DNA of 64,000 bases from Micromonospora vinacea (GTDB taxonomy: Bacteria; Actinomycetota; Actinomycetes; Mycobacteriales; Micromonosporaceae): the NCBI RefSeq assembly GCF_015751785.1, contig NZ_JADOTY010000001.1:2914001-2978000 (forward strand), read 5' to 3'. Shown in pieces: positions 36,333 through 44,543 of the stretch. Made by a program: the position numbers and the translations under genes. The number at the start of each line of letters is the position of its first letter. The first letter of the stretch is position 1. The notes below the pieces were generated by a model. It was not told where the DNA came from, made no database searches, and saw only the letters and a list, made by a program, of their open reading frames with translations.

Positions 36333-36400
36333 CCCTCCCGACATTCCCGCCGGCGTGCCTCCCCGTCCCGCCCGCCGACGATGACCCCCTAGGAGTCGTC

Positions 36401-37585
36401 ATGCGTACTCCCCTCCGGCCCCTCTCCCGGCGTGGACTGCTCACCGGCACTCTCGGTTCGGCTGCCCTGCTCAGCATGGGCGGCAGCCTCGCGGGCTGCG
36501 GCACCAAGGGCGCGCAGCAGACCGAAGCCGGCTGCGTCAGCGAGGACCTCTCCGGCACCGAGAAGAAACTCGCCTTCGCCAACTGGCCGCAGTACATGGA
36601 CGTGGACGACACTGACGAGTCCAAGCGGCCGAGCCTCGACGAGTTCATCACGAAGACCGGCATTCAGGTGACCTACACCGAGGACATCAACGACAACAAC
36701 GAGTTCTTCGGCAAGGTGCAGAACCAGCTCGCCGCCTGTCAGAGCACCGACCGGGACATCATCGTGCTGACCGACTGGATGGCGGCCCGGATGATCCGGC
36801 TCGGTTGGATCCAGAAGCTGGACCCGGCGAAGATCCCGAACGTGCAGGCCAACCTGCTTCCGTCGCTGCTCAACCGCCCCTTCGACGCCGAGAACCGGAT
36901 CTCCATTCCGTGGCAGTCCGGCCTCGCCGGCCTTGCGTACAACGGCAACGTCACAAAGGAGCTGCGGACTGTCGACGAACTGCTCACCCGCCCCGACCTC
37001 AAGGGCAAGGTGACAGCGCTCAGCGAGATGCGCGACACCATGGGTCTGCTGCTCGGGTCGAACGGGCACGACCCGGCGAACTTCACCGCCGCCCAGTTCG
37101 ACGACGCCCTCAACAAGCTCAAGAAGGCCGTCGACTCCGGGCAGATCCGCAAGTTCACCGGCAACGACTACGCGCCCGACCTGGCCAAGGGTGACATTGC
37201 CGCGTGCATCGGCTGGTCCGGCGACGTCATCCAACTGTCCGGTGAGGACGAGAAGGTGCGGTTCGTCGCGCCGGACTCCGGCGTGATGCTCTACAGCGAC
37301 AACATGATGGTCCCCAACAAGGCCACCCACAAGGGCAACGCCGAAGCGCTGATCAACTACTACTACGAGCCGGCGGTCGCGGCGAAGCTCGCCGCGTACG
37401 TCAACTACATCTGCCCGGTCAAGGGCGCCCAGGCCGAGATGGAGAAGATCGACCCCGAGCTGGCCGCCAACCCGCTGATCTTCCCCGACGAGGCGCTGCT
37501 GTCCAAGTCCAAGGTGTTCATGGCCCTGGACGAGAAGCAGGAGAAGGAGTACGAGGGCAAGTTCCAACAGGTCATCGGGGCGTGA
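36401..37585 (+). CDS. Spermidine/putrescine-type ABC transporter substrate-binding lipoprotein
   Basis: 394 residues from ATG 36401, with AGGAG five to six bases ahead. The N-terminus combines a twin-arginine motif (SRRGLL, R10-R11) with a lipobox LAGC (C33), so it is probably exported folded and lipid-anchored. The mature domain follows the PotD/PotF pattern: LAFANWPQYMDVDD, TYTEDINDNNEFFGKVQNQL, IPWQSGLAGLAYN, AACIGWSGDVIQLSG. It should deliver polyamine to the two permeases encoded downstream. First gene of a tightly packed operon. Confidence 0.92.
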   Translation: MRTPLRPLSRRGLLTGTLGSAALLSMGGSLAGCGTKGAQQTEAGCVSEDLSGTEKKLAFANWPQYMDVDDTDESKRPSLDEFITKTGIQVTYTEDINDNNEFFGKVQNQLAACQSTDRDIIVLTDWMAARMIRLGWIQKLDPAKIPNVQANLLPSLLNRPFDAENRISIPWQSGLAGLAYNGNVTKELRTVDELLTRPDLKGKVTALSEMRDTMGLLLGSNGHDPANFTAAQFDDALNKLKKAVDSGQIRKFTGNDYAPDLAKGDIAACIGWSGDVIQLSGEDEKVRFVAPDSGVMLYSDNMMVPNKATHKGNAEALINYYYEPAVAAKLAAYVNYICPVKGAQAEMEKIDPELAANPLIFPDEALLSKSKVFMALDEKQEKEYEGKFQQVIGA

Positions 37586-38742
37586 CGAGGATGGCGCGCG
37601 AGACACCCGCCGGCGACCTGCGCCTGGCCAACCTCACCAAACGGTTCGGCGTCTTCACAGCTGTCGACGACCTGAGCCTGACCATCGAGCAGGGCTCGTT
37701 CTTCGCACTGCTCGGCGCGTCCGGCTGCGGCAAGACCACCACGTTGCGGATGATCGCCGGTCTGGAGGAGCCGACCAGCGGCCAGGTGCTGCTCGGTGAC
37801 CGGGACATCGCCCGGCTGCGGCCGTACAAGCGGCCTGTCAACACCGTCTTCCAGAGCTACGCGCTCTTCCCGCACCTCGACATCTTCGAGAACGTCGCCT
37901 TCGGGCTGCGCCGACGCGGCATCCGCTCGGTCGACGACGAGGTCACCCGGATGCTGTCGCTCGTGCAACTCGACGGCTACGGCAACCGCCGCCCTGCCCA
38001 GCTCTCCGGCGGTCAGCAGCAGCGGGTCGCACTGGCCCGCGCCCTCATCAACCGACCGCAGGTGCTGCTGCTCGATGAGCCGCTGGGCGCCCTCGACCTC
38101 AAGCTGCGCCGACAGATGCAGATCGAGCTGAAGCGCATCCAGACCGAGGTCGGCATCACCTTCGTCCACGTCACCCACGACCAGGAGGAGGCCATGACCA
38201 TGGCCGACACCGTCGCGGTGATGAACGCCGGCCGGATCGAACAGTTGGGTGCACCCGCCGACATCTACGAGTTTCCCGCCACCGCCTTCGTCGCGAACTT
38301 CCTCGGCCAGTCCAACCTGCTCGCCGGCGAGGCCACCGGCGTCAGCGGCGGCGACGTCGCGGTGACGGCGCACGGCACGCGCCTCTCGGTGCCCGCCGGC
38401 CGGTCACGGGCCGACCACGGCCCTGTCCACCTGGGGGTACGCCCCGAGAAGCTGATACTGGTCGGCTCCGCCGACCAGGTGCCCGCCGGGCATCAGCACG
38501 TCACCGGAGTGGTCACCGACGCCTCCTACGTGGGAGTCAGCACGCAGTACCTGCTGCGCACCAGCTGGGGCACCGAGTTGTCGGTCTTCGCCGCCAACAG
38601 CGGAACGTCGACGCGGGTGGCGGTCGGCAGCGAGGCCGTCGCGTACTGGGATCCACGGCACGCGTTCCTGCTGCCCCGTGACGCCGCCGACAGCGACCGG
38701 ACGTCGCCGGTGCTCGACGAGCCGGTGGGTGCGTCGTCGTGA
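37582..38742 (+). CDS. potA: Polyamine ABC transporter ATP-binding protein
   Basis: 386 residues. Walker A is GASGCGKTT, the Q-loop region FQSYALFPHLDIFENV, the signature LSGGQQQRVALARAL, Walker B LLLDEPLGALD, and the switch HVTHDQEEAM. The C-terminal about 130 residues are a TOBE regulatory domain. The GTG at 37582 overlaps the previous stop (GTGA); ATG 37591 is the alternative. Energises the PotB/PotC pair. Best match is the PotA branch, given the binding protein and the genes around it. Confidence 0.92.
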   Translation: MTRMARETPAGDLRLANLTKRFGVFTAVDDLSLTIEQGSFFALLGASGCGKTTTLRMIAGLEEPTSGQVLLGDRDIARLRPYKRPVNTVFQSYALFPHLDIFENVAFGLRRRGIRSVDDEVTRMLSLVQLDGYGNRRPAQLSGGQQQRVALARALINRPQVLLLDEPLGALDLKLRRQMQIELKRIQTEVGITFVHVTHDQEEAMTMADTVAVMNAGRIEQLGAPADIYEFPATAFVANFLGQSNLLAGEATGVSGGDVAVTAHGTRLSVPAGRSRADHGPVHLGVRPEKLILVGSADQVPAGHQHVTGVVTDASYVGVSTQYLLRTSWGTELSVFAANSGTSTRVAVGSEAVAYWDPRHAFLLPRDAADSDRTSPVLDEPVGASS

Positions 38743-39647
38743 CCCTCCTGGCTCCCACCGGAGCGGGGCACCCGCCACCCGCGCCACCGGCAGCCCGGTC
38801 CGGGCGGCGCCGACTCCTGCCGTACCTGCTGTTGTTGCCCGGCGCGGCCTGGCTGCTCATCTTCTTCGGCGTGCCGCTGCTGCAGTTGGCGGCGGCCAGC
38901 CTGTACGACCCCAGCGGCTCGCTCTCCACCGGGTACGCGATGACCTGGGCGGTCGGCAACTACCCGGACGTGGTGCAGGCGTACTGGCCGCAGTTCCTGC
39001 GCTCGTTCGGCTACGCCGGGTTGGCCCTGGTGCTGGCGCTGCTGCTGGGCTACCCGCTGGCGTACGCGATCGCGCAGAAGGCCGGCCGTTGGAAGAACCT
39101 GCTGCTGGTGTGCGTCGTCGCGCCGATGTTCACCAGCTTCCTGGTCCGGACGCTGGCCTGGAAGACGATCCTGTCGGACAACGGCGCTCTCGTCGGGCTG
39201 CTGCGCGACGTGCACCTGCTCGCCCCGGACGGTCGGCTGCTGGCCACCCCGTTCGCTGTGGTCCTCGGCCTGACGTACAACTTCCTGCCGTTCCTGGTGC
39301 TGCCGCTGTACGCCAGCCTGGAGCGGCTGGACCACCGGTTGCTGGAGGCGGCCACCGACCTGTACGCGAGCCCCGTGCAGGCGTTCCGTCGGGTGACACT
39401 TCCGCTCTCCATGCCCGGTCTGGTCGCCGGCACGCTGCTGTTCTTCATCCCGGCCAGCGGCGACTACATCAACGCCGAACTGCTCGGCACCCCGAACGAA
39501 TACATGATCGGCAACGTCATCGACTCGGCGTTCCTGGTCCGACTGGACTACCCGCAGGGCGCCGCGCTGTCGTTCCTACTGATGGCGGCGATCCTCGCGG
39601 TGGTCTTCGGCTACCTCCGTCGAGCCGGCACGGAGGAGGTCCTCTAA
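38739..39647 (+). CDS. potB: Polyamine ABC transporter permease, PotB type
   Basis: 302 residues with six membrane helices after a Pro-rich 25-residue N-terminus. The EAA loop that docks the ATPase is LLEAATDLYASPVQAFRRVT followed by LPLSMPG. The GTG start overlaps potA by 4 bases. A one-base overlap links it to potC. Complete for the family. Confidence 0.9.
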   Translation: MTLLAPTGAGHPPPAPPAARSGRRRLLPYLLLLPGAAWLLIFFGVPLLQLAAASLYDPSGSLSTGYAMTWAVGNYPDVVQAYWPQFLRSFGYAGLALVLALLLGYPLAYAIAQKAGRWKNLLLVCVVAPMFTSFLVRTLAWKTILSDNGALVGLLRDVHLLAPDGRLLATPFAVVLGLTYNFLPFLVLPLYASLERLDHRLLEAATDLYASPVQAFRRVTLPLSMPGLVAGTLLFFIPASGDYINAELLGTPNEYMIGNVIDSAFLVRLDYPQGAALSFLLMAAILAVVFGYLRRAGTEEVL

Positions 39648-40462
39648 TGCGACTTTCGCGCTGGTTGGCGGACCGCTGGGTGATGATCGTGGCGCTGCTG
39701 GTGCTCGGCTACCTGGCGCTGCCGATCCTGGTGGTGGCCGCGTTGTCGTTCAACCGCCCGTCGAGCCGGCTGTCGTACGACTTCAACGAGTTCACGCTGG
39801 ACAACTGGCGGCAGCCGTGTGCCACCTCGGACATGTGTGACGCCGTGGTCCGCAGCGTGCAGATCGGCTTCATCGCCACAGTGGTCGCCACAGTGCTCGG
39901 CACCCTGATGGCGTTCGCGCTGGTCCGGCACCGCTTCCGTGGGCGGTCCGGGATCAACGTGCTGATCTTCCTGCCGATGGCCACCCCCGAGCTGGTGATG
40001 GGCACGTCGTTGCTGGCCCTGTTCGTGTCGGCGGGCGTACCGCAGGGGTTCTGGACCATCGTGATCGCGCACGTGATGTTCTGCGTGTCGTTCGTGGTGG
40101 TCACAGTGAAGGCGCGGCTCGCCGGGATGGACCGGCGGCTGGAGGAGGCCGCCATGGACCTCTACGCCAGCGAGTGGCAGACCTTCCGGCGGATCACCCT
40201 GCCGCTGGTGCTGCCCGGCATCGTGGCCGCCGCGTTGCTGGCCTTCTCGCTGAGCTTCGACGACTTCATCATCACGAACTTCAACGCCGGCACCACAGTC
40301 ACGTTCCCGATGTACGTCTGGGGCGCCGCCCAGCGTGGCATCCCCCCGCAGGTCAACGTGATCGGCACCGCGATGTTCGCTGTCGCGCTGCTGCTCGTGG
40401 GGCTCAGCTCGCTACGCGGTCGACGGGCCCGCCGTGCCAACCTGCTGGCCGGCCCGTCATGA
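39647..40462 (+). CDS. potC: Polyamine ABC transporter permease, PotC type
   Basis: 271 residues, six helices. The EAA loop is LEEAAMDLYASEWQTFRRIT and then LPLVLPG. The later stretch AFSLSFDDFIITNFNAG is highly typical of PotC. The start shares the A of the potB TAA stop (TAATG). The stop overlaps the next gene's ATG. Confidence 0.9.
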   Translation: MRLSRWLADRWVMIVALLVLGYLALPILVVAALSFNRPSSRLSYDFNEFTLDNWRQPCATSDMCDAVVRSVQIGFIATVVATVLGTLMAFALVRHRFRGRSGINVLIFLPMATPELVMGTSLLALFVSAGVPQGFWTIVIAHVMFCVSFVVVTVKARLAGMDRRLEEAAMDLYASEWQTFRRITLPLVLPGIVAAALLAFSLSFDDFIITNFNAGTTVTFPMYVWGAAQRGIPPQVNVIGTAMFAVALLLVGLSSLRGRRARRANLLAGPS

Positions 40463-41919
40463 CGCTCCCGCATACCGGCCGGGCGCTGGCCGACGCGGCA
40501 CCCGTGCCGTACTGGCTCGATCGCCCGGACCGCCCCGACCCGCTGCCGCCACTGGCTGGTCGGCACTCCGCCGACCTGCTGGTGATCGGCGGTGGTTACA
40601 GCGGGCTGTGGACCGCGTTGTTGGCGAAACAGGCGGACCCGGACCGGGACGTGCTGCTCGTCGACGCCGGGACCTGCGGTTGGGCCGCGTCCGGGCGCAA
40701 CGGCGGGTTCTGCGCCGCCTCGCTGACCCACGGCCTCGCCAACGGCGTGGACCGGTTCCCCGACGAGGTCGGCGAGTTGGAACGCCTCGGCCGGGAGAAC
40801 CTGGACGCCATCGCCGCCACAGTCGCCAAGTTCGACATCGACTGCGACTTCGAGCGCACCGGCGAGTTGGCCGTCGCCGTCGAGCCGTACCAGCTCGACG
40901 GGCTGGCCGCCGACGCGGACCTGGCCCGCCGGTACGGCCACCGCGTGCGCCTGCTCGACCGGGACGAGGTGCGCGCCGAGGTGCACTCGCCGACGTACCT
41001 GGGTGGGATGTTCGACGCCGACTGGGTGGCCATGGTCGACCCGGCGAAGCTGGCCTGGGGTCTGCGCCGCGCCTGCCTCGACCTCGGCGTACGGGTGCAC
41101 GAGCACACAAGGGTCACCGGCCTGCGCGCCGACGGCCCGGCCCTGCACGCCAGCACAGTGGGCACCGACCCCGCCGCCGTGCCGGCCGACCGGGCCGACA
41201 CCCGGGCCGCCGGTCTGCCCGGCTCGGTACGGGCACGGCGGGTCGTGCTGGCCACCAACGCGTTCCCGCCGCTGCTGCGCCGGCTACGGGCGTACCTGGT
41301 GCCCGTCTACGACCACGTGCTGATGACCGAACCGCTCACCCCGGCCCAGCGCGACGCCATCGGTTGGCGCAACCGACAGGGGCTCGCCGACACCGCCAAC
41401 CAGTTCCACTACTACCGGATCACCGCCGACGGGCGGATCCTCTTCGGCGGCTACGACGCCGTCTACCACTACGGCAACCGGGTCGCGCCCGAGCTGGAAC
41501 AACGACCGGCCACCTTCACCACCCTCGCCCGCCACTTCTTCACCACGTTCCCGCAGCTCGCCGACGTGCGGTTCAGCCACCGTTGGGGCGGGGTCATCGA
41601 CACCTGCACCCGGTTCTGCCCGTTCTTCGGCACCGCCTACGGCGGCCGGCTGGCGTACGCGGCCGGGTACACCGGCCTCGGCGTCGGAGCCACCCGCTTC
41701 GGGGCCCGGGTGCTGCTCGACCTGCTCGACGGTGGGAACACCCCGCTGACCGGCCTCGATCTGGTTCGCCGCAAGCCACTGCCGTTCCCACCGGAACCCG
41801 TCCGCGCGGTCGGCATCAATCTCACCCGCTGGTCACTGGCCCGCGCCGACGCGCGCGAGGGCCGGCGCGACCTCTGGCTCCGTACTCTCGATCGTTTCGG
41901 TTTGGGGTTTGATTCCTGA
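40459..41919 (+). CDS. FAD-dependent amine oxidase, gamma-glutamylputrescine oxidase-like
   Basis: 486 residues. The FAD loop is LLVIGGGYSGLWTALLAK near residue 40, followed by GWAASGRNGGFCAASLTHGL, the flavin-contact segment of the PuuB/DadA-like family. The C-terminal RFSHRWGGVIDTCTRFCPFF and AAGYTGLGVGATRFGARVLLD are also typical. It should oxidise an amine such as putrescine or a derivative to an aldehyde, making H2O2. ATGA overlap with potC. I see no gamma-glutamylputrescine synthetase gene in this window, so the true substrate is open. Confidence 0.85.
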   Translation: MTLPHTGRALADAAPVPYWLDRPDRPDPLPPLAGRHSADLLVIGGGYSGLWTALLAKQADPDRDVLLVDAGTCGWAASGRNGGFCAASLTHGLANGVDRFPDEVGELERLGRENLDAIAATVAKFDIDCDFERTGELAVAVEPYQLDGLAADADLARRYGHRVRLLDRDEVRAEVHSPTYLGGMFDADWVAMVDPAKLAWGLRRACLDLGVRVHEHTRVTGLRADGPALHASTVGTDPAAVPADRADTRAAGLPGSVRARRVVLATNAFPPLLRRLRAYLVPVYDHVLMTEPLTPAQRDAIGWRNRQGLADTANQFHYYRITADGRILFGGYDAVYHYGNRVAPELEQRPATFTTLARHFFTTFPQLADVRFSHRWGGVIDTCTRFCPFFGTAYGGRLAYAAGYTGLGVGATRFGARVLLDLLDGGNTPLTGLDLVRRKPLPFPPEPVRAVGINLTRWSLARADAREGRRDLWLRTLDRFGLGFDS

Positions 41920-43100
41920 TGCGTGTCCTCCTCGTCGGCGCCGGTGGCGTCGGCTCCGCCGCCGTAGCCATCGCCGCCCGACGGACCTTCTTCGAGACCA
42001 TCGTGGTCGCCGACCACGACCCCGTTCGCGCACAGCGCGCGGTCGCCGGGCACGGTGACCGGTTCGTCGCCGCCCAGGTGGACGCCTCCTCGGCCGATGC
42101 GGTCACCGCGCTGTGCCGGGAGCACCGGATCACGCACGTGCTGAACGCCGTCGACCCGCGGTTCGTCATGCCGATCTTCGACGGCGCGTTCGCGGCCGGC
42201 GCCGACTACCTGGACATGGCGATGTCCCTGTCGCACGCCGAAACCGGGGTGAAGCTCGGCGACGAACAGTTCGCGGTGGCCGACACCTGGTCGGCGGCCG
42301 GTCGGCTGGCGCTGTGCGGCATCGGCGTCGAGCCCGGCCTGTCGGACGTGTTCGCCCGGTACGCCGCCGACGAACTCTTCTCCGAGATCGACGAGATCGG
42401 CGTCCGGGACGGGGCGAACCTCACAGTCGACGGGTACGACTTCGCCCCCTCGTTCTCCATCTGGACCACCATCGAGGAGTGCCTCAACCCACCGGTCGTC
42501 TGGGAGAGGGACCGGGGCTGGTTCACCACCGAACCGTTCTCCGAGCCGGAGGTCTTCCACTTCCCCGAGGGAATCGGGCCGGTCGAGTGCGTCAACGTCG
42601 AACACGAGGAGGTGCTGCTCATCCCGCGCTGGGTCAAGGCCCGGCGGGTCACCTTCAAGTACGGCCTCGGCGACGAGTTCATCGACGTGCTCAAGACGCT
42701 GCACAAGCTCGGCCTGGACGCGGTCTCCCCGGTGCGGGTCCGCGGCGTCGACGTCTCCCCGCGTGACGTGGTGGCCGCGAGCCTGCCCGACCCGGCCACG
42801 CTCGGCGCCCGGATGCGCGGCAAGACCTGCGCCGGCACCTGGGTACGCGGCCTCGGCCCGGACGGGCAACCCCGGGAGGTCTACCTGTACCACGTGGTCG
42901 ACAACGAGTGGTCGATGCGGGAGTACGGGCACCAGGCGGTGGTCTGGCAGACCGCCGTCAACCCGGTCGTCGCGTTGGAGTTGCTCGCCACCGGCGCGTG
43001 GGCCGGTGTCGGGGTGCTCGGGCCGGAGGCGCTACCCCCGATGCCCTTCCTCGACCTGCTCACCGGCTACGGCTCGCCCTGGGGCATGGAGGAGCGGTGA
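41919..43100 (+). CDS. Saccharopine dehydrogenase family oxidoreductase
   Basis: 393 residues. The NAD(P) loop is MRVLLVGAGGVGSAAVAIAA. The middle resembles carboxynorspermidine/saccharopine dehydrogenases (LCGIGVEPGLSDVFARYAAD, then WTTIEECLNPPVVW). Such enzymes join or split an amine and an aldehyde-acid through a Schiff base. In a polyamine operon, a carboxy-polyamine or aminobutyraldehyde adduct is a reasonable guess only. One-base overlap (TGATG) with the oxidase gene. Last gene of the operon; an inverted repeat starts 28 bases later. Confidence 0.8.
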   Translation: MRVLLVGAGGVGSAAVAIAARRTFFETIVVADHDPVRAQRAVAGHGDRFVAAQVDASSADAVTALCREHRITHVLNAVDPRFVMPIFDGAFAAGADYLDMAMSLSHAETGVKLGDEQFAVADTWSAAGRLALCGIGVEPGLSDVFARYAADELFSEIDEIGVRDGANLTVDGYDFAPSFSIWTTIEECLNPPVVWERDRGWFTTEPFSEPEVFHFPEGIGPVECVNVEHEEVLLIPRWVKARRVTFKYGLGDEFIDVLKTLHKLGLDAVSPVRVRGVDVSPRDVVAASLPDPATLGARMRGKTCAGTWVRGLGPDGQPREVYLYHVVDNEWSMREYGHQAVVWQTAVNPVVALELLATGAWAGVGVLGPEALPPMPFLDLLTGYGSPWGMEER

Positions 43101-43127
43101 ACGTGCCCCGGCCCCCGCCCCCGCCCC

Positions 43128-43203
43128 CCGCGATCTTGCACTTTCTGTACTCACTTTTCCCCGCTTATCGGGCATTTCGGCGACAGGATCTGCAAGATCG
43201 CGG
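43128..43203. repeat. Inverted repeat, GATCTTGCACTTTC family, copy 2
   Basis: CCGCGATCTTGCA (43128-43140) and its exact complement (43191-43203) around a 50-nt loop; the next bases, CTTTCTGT and ACAGGATC, pair only in part. The arm and even a loop segment (CTTTTCCCCGCTTATCGG) resemble copy 1. Confidence 0.8.
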
Positions 43204-43269
43204 AGTGGGGATCGCGGAGCGCGGATTCTGGGGTGTAGGCCCTAGCACGGGAGGGGTTGGGGTTGGGGA

Positions 43270-43297
43270 TTGTCCACAGGGGGGTGGGTTTTCCACA
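43270..43297 (+). promoter_or_regulatory. Two DnaA-box-like sites upstream of the AbiEi-like gene
   Basis: TTGTCCACA (43270-43278) matches the actinobacterial DnaA consensus exactly; TTTTCCACA (43289-43297) differs by one. They start 19 bases apart, 50-80 bases before the ATG. Confidence 0.35.
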
Positions 43298-43348
43298 GGT
43301 AGTCATTGCAGGGCGTCGTCGGGGTCCTGAAATGGTCAGCTTGCTCCT

Positions 43349-44194
43349 ATGGCTACTCAACTGTGGCGTACCGACGCGCTGATGCGGGAGCTCACCGTTG
43401 GACGGATCCGTACCCGGCTCGATCGCGAGGAATTGCACCGCGTACGCAGAGGGGTCTATGCGAACAAGCCCTGCGACGACGATGACGAACTGCGTGCCCT
43501 GATGCTCCGGCTACCCGATGGTGCGATGTTGGCGAGGCAGAGTGCCGCTCGCCGATACGGCTTCGGGGTGCTGCGCGACGATCTGATCCACATCCAGTTG
43601 CCCGCCGAGGTGCCAAAGCCCCGTCTGCCCGGGGTGGTCGTTCACCGGACGGTTCTACCCGCTCGGCCGGTCTTCGTCAGAGGTCTGCCCTGCGTACCGG
43701 CGGCGCGCTGTGCAGTCGACCTTGCTCGCGCCGTTCGGCGGCTCGACGCACTCCCGGTGCTCGACGCTGCGCTCCGGTCGGGCTTGATCACCCAGGATGA
43801 GCTGATGGCCGAGGTCGCGGCCCACAACGCATTGCGTGGTGTCCGGCAGGCCCGGCAACTCATACCGCTGGCGGACGGTAGGGCGGAGTGCCGACAGGAA
43901 AGCCAGTTGCGACTGATCCTGATCGACGGCGGGCTGCCCCCACCGGAGCCACAACTATGGGTGGCCGACCGCAATGGCATCCCTCTGTACCGGCTCGATC
44001 TGGGCTACCGCGAACGCCGAATCGGCATCGAGTACGACGGGCTGTCGCACCTGGACCGTGACCGGCTCAGGTACGACCGGGAGCGGGTCAGCTGGCTGGA
44101 CGCAGCCGGTTGGCGAATGCGCTATTTCACCGACCTTGACCTTTATCGCCGCCCCCAACACATCAAAGCCACCATCCGCGCAGCCCTCTCGTAG
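43349..44194 (+). CDS. AbiEi-like winged-helix protein with DUF559/Vsr-like C-terminal domain
   Basis: 281 residues from ATG 43349. The N-terminal about 90 residues resemble the AbiEi antitoxin-type winged helix (LDREELHRVRRGVYANK, then ARQSAARRYGF). The C-terminal about 100 have the restriction-endonuclease-like pattern seen in DUF559/Vsr-type proteins: YRLDLGYRERRIGIEYDG, then RYDRERVSWLDAAGWRMRYF. No AbiEii toxin gene is adjacent, so a classical toxin-antitoxin pair is unlikely. These stand-alone genes are frequent in actinobacteria and their role is unknown. Flanked on both sides by copies of the same inverted-repeat family. Confidence 0.75.
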   Translation: MATQLWRTDALMRELTVGRIRTRLDREELHRVRRGVYANKPCDDDDELRALMLRLPDGAMLARQSAARRYGFGVLRDDLIHIQLPAEVPKPRLPGVVVHRTVLPARPVFVRGLPCVPAARCAVDLARAVRRLDALPVLDAALRSGLITQDELMAEVAAHNALRGVRQARQLIPLADGRAECRQESQLRLILIDGGLPPPEPQLWVADRNGIPLYRLDLGYRERRIGIEYDGLSHLDRDRLRYDRERVSWLDAAGWRMRYFTDLDLYRRPQHIKATIRAALS

Positions 44195-44212
44195 CCATCC
44201 CCACCCCCCATT

Positions 44213-44289
44213 CCGTCGATCTTGCACTTTGTGCCGCACAAATGTCTCTAAGGCACTATTTGTCGTAACAGAAAGTGCAAGATCGACGG
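44213..44289. repeat. Inverted repeat, GATCTTGCACTTTC family, copy 3
   Basis: CCGTCGATCTTGCACTTT (44213-44230) and its exact complement (44272-44289), 18 bp each, around a 41-nt loop. 19 bases after the AbiEi-like stop. Occupies the first part of the gene-free stretch 44195-44543. Confidence 0.85.
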
Positions 44290-44390
44290 GGGTGGGACGG
44301 GGTGGGGTGGGGGCTGGGGGAGTCTCCGTGATGCCGCTCACCCTCGCGGGCCAAACGCGTGACCCTCGGTGGGAACGGACGACGCAGCTG

Positions 44391-44491
44391 GTGTGACATG
44401 GGTGTGAAGTCGACATCCACGGGCTTGCGATGGTTTGCCCGCTGGACACTCGCGTGGAGGATGGCTGCGGCGGGTGCTTACAGAACCCTTA
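44391..44491 (+). promoter_or_regulatory. Two sets of 11-bp-spaced direct repeats upstream of the VanR-like gene
   Basis: GTGTGA occurs at 44391 and 44402. CTTA occurs at 44477 and 44488 within CTTACAGAACCCTTAACCCT. OmpR/PhoB-type regulators bind tandem half-sites at 11-base spacing, so these may be autoregulatory sites. The rest of 44290-44543 holds no gene. Confidence 0.4.
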
Positions 44492-44543
44492 ACCCTGGCC
44501 TGCGACGGTATGCCGGGCAAGCCGAACTCGGGGGAGCGGAAAC

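Noticed and set aside
43270..43297. Replication origin
   Set aside because: Only two DnaA-like boxes, no AT-rich region and no dnaA/dnaN genes nearby.
43349..44194. Complete AbiE toxin-antitoxin pair
   Set aside because: No nucleotidyltransferase AbiEii gene is adjacent, and the protein has an extra endonuclease-like C-terminal domain.
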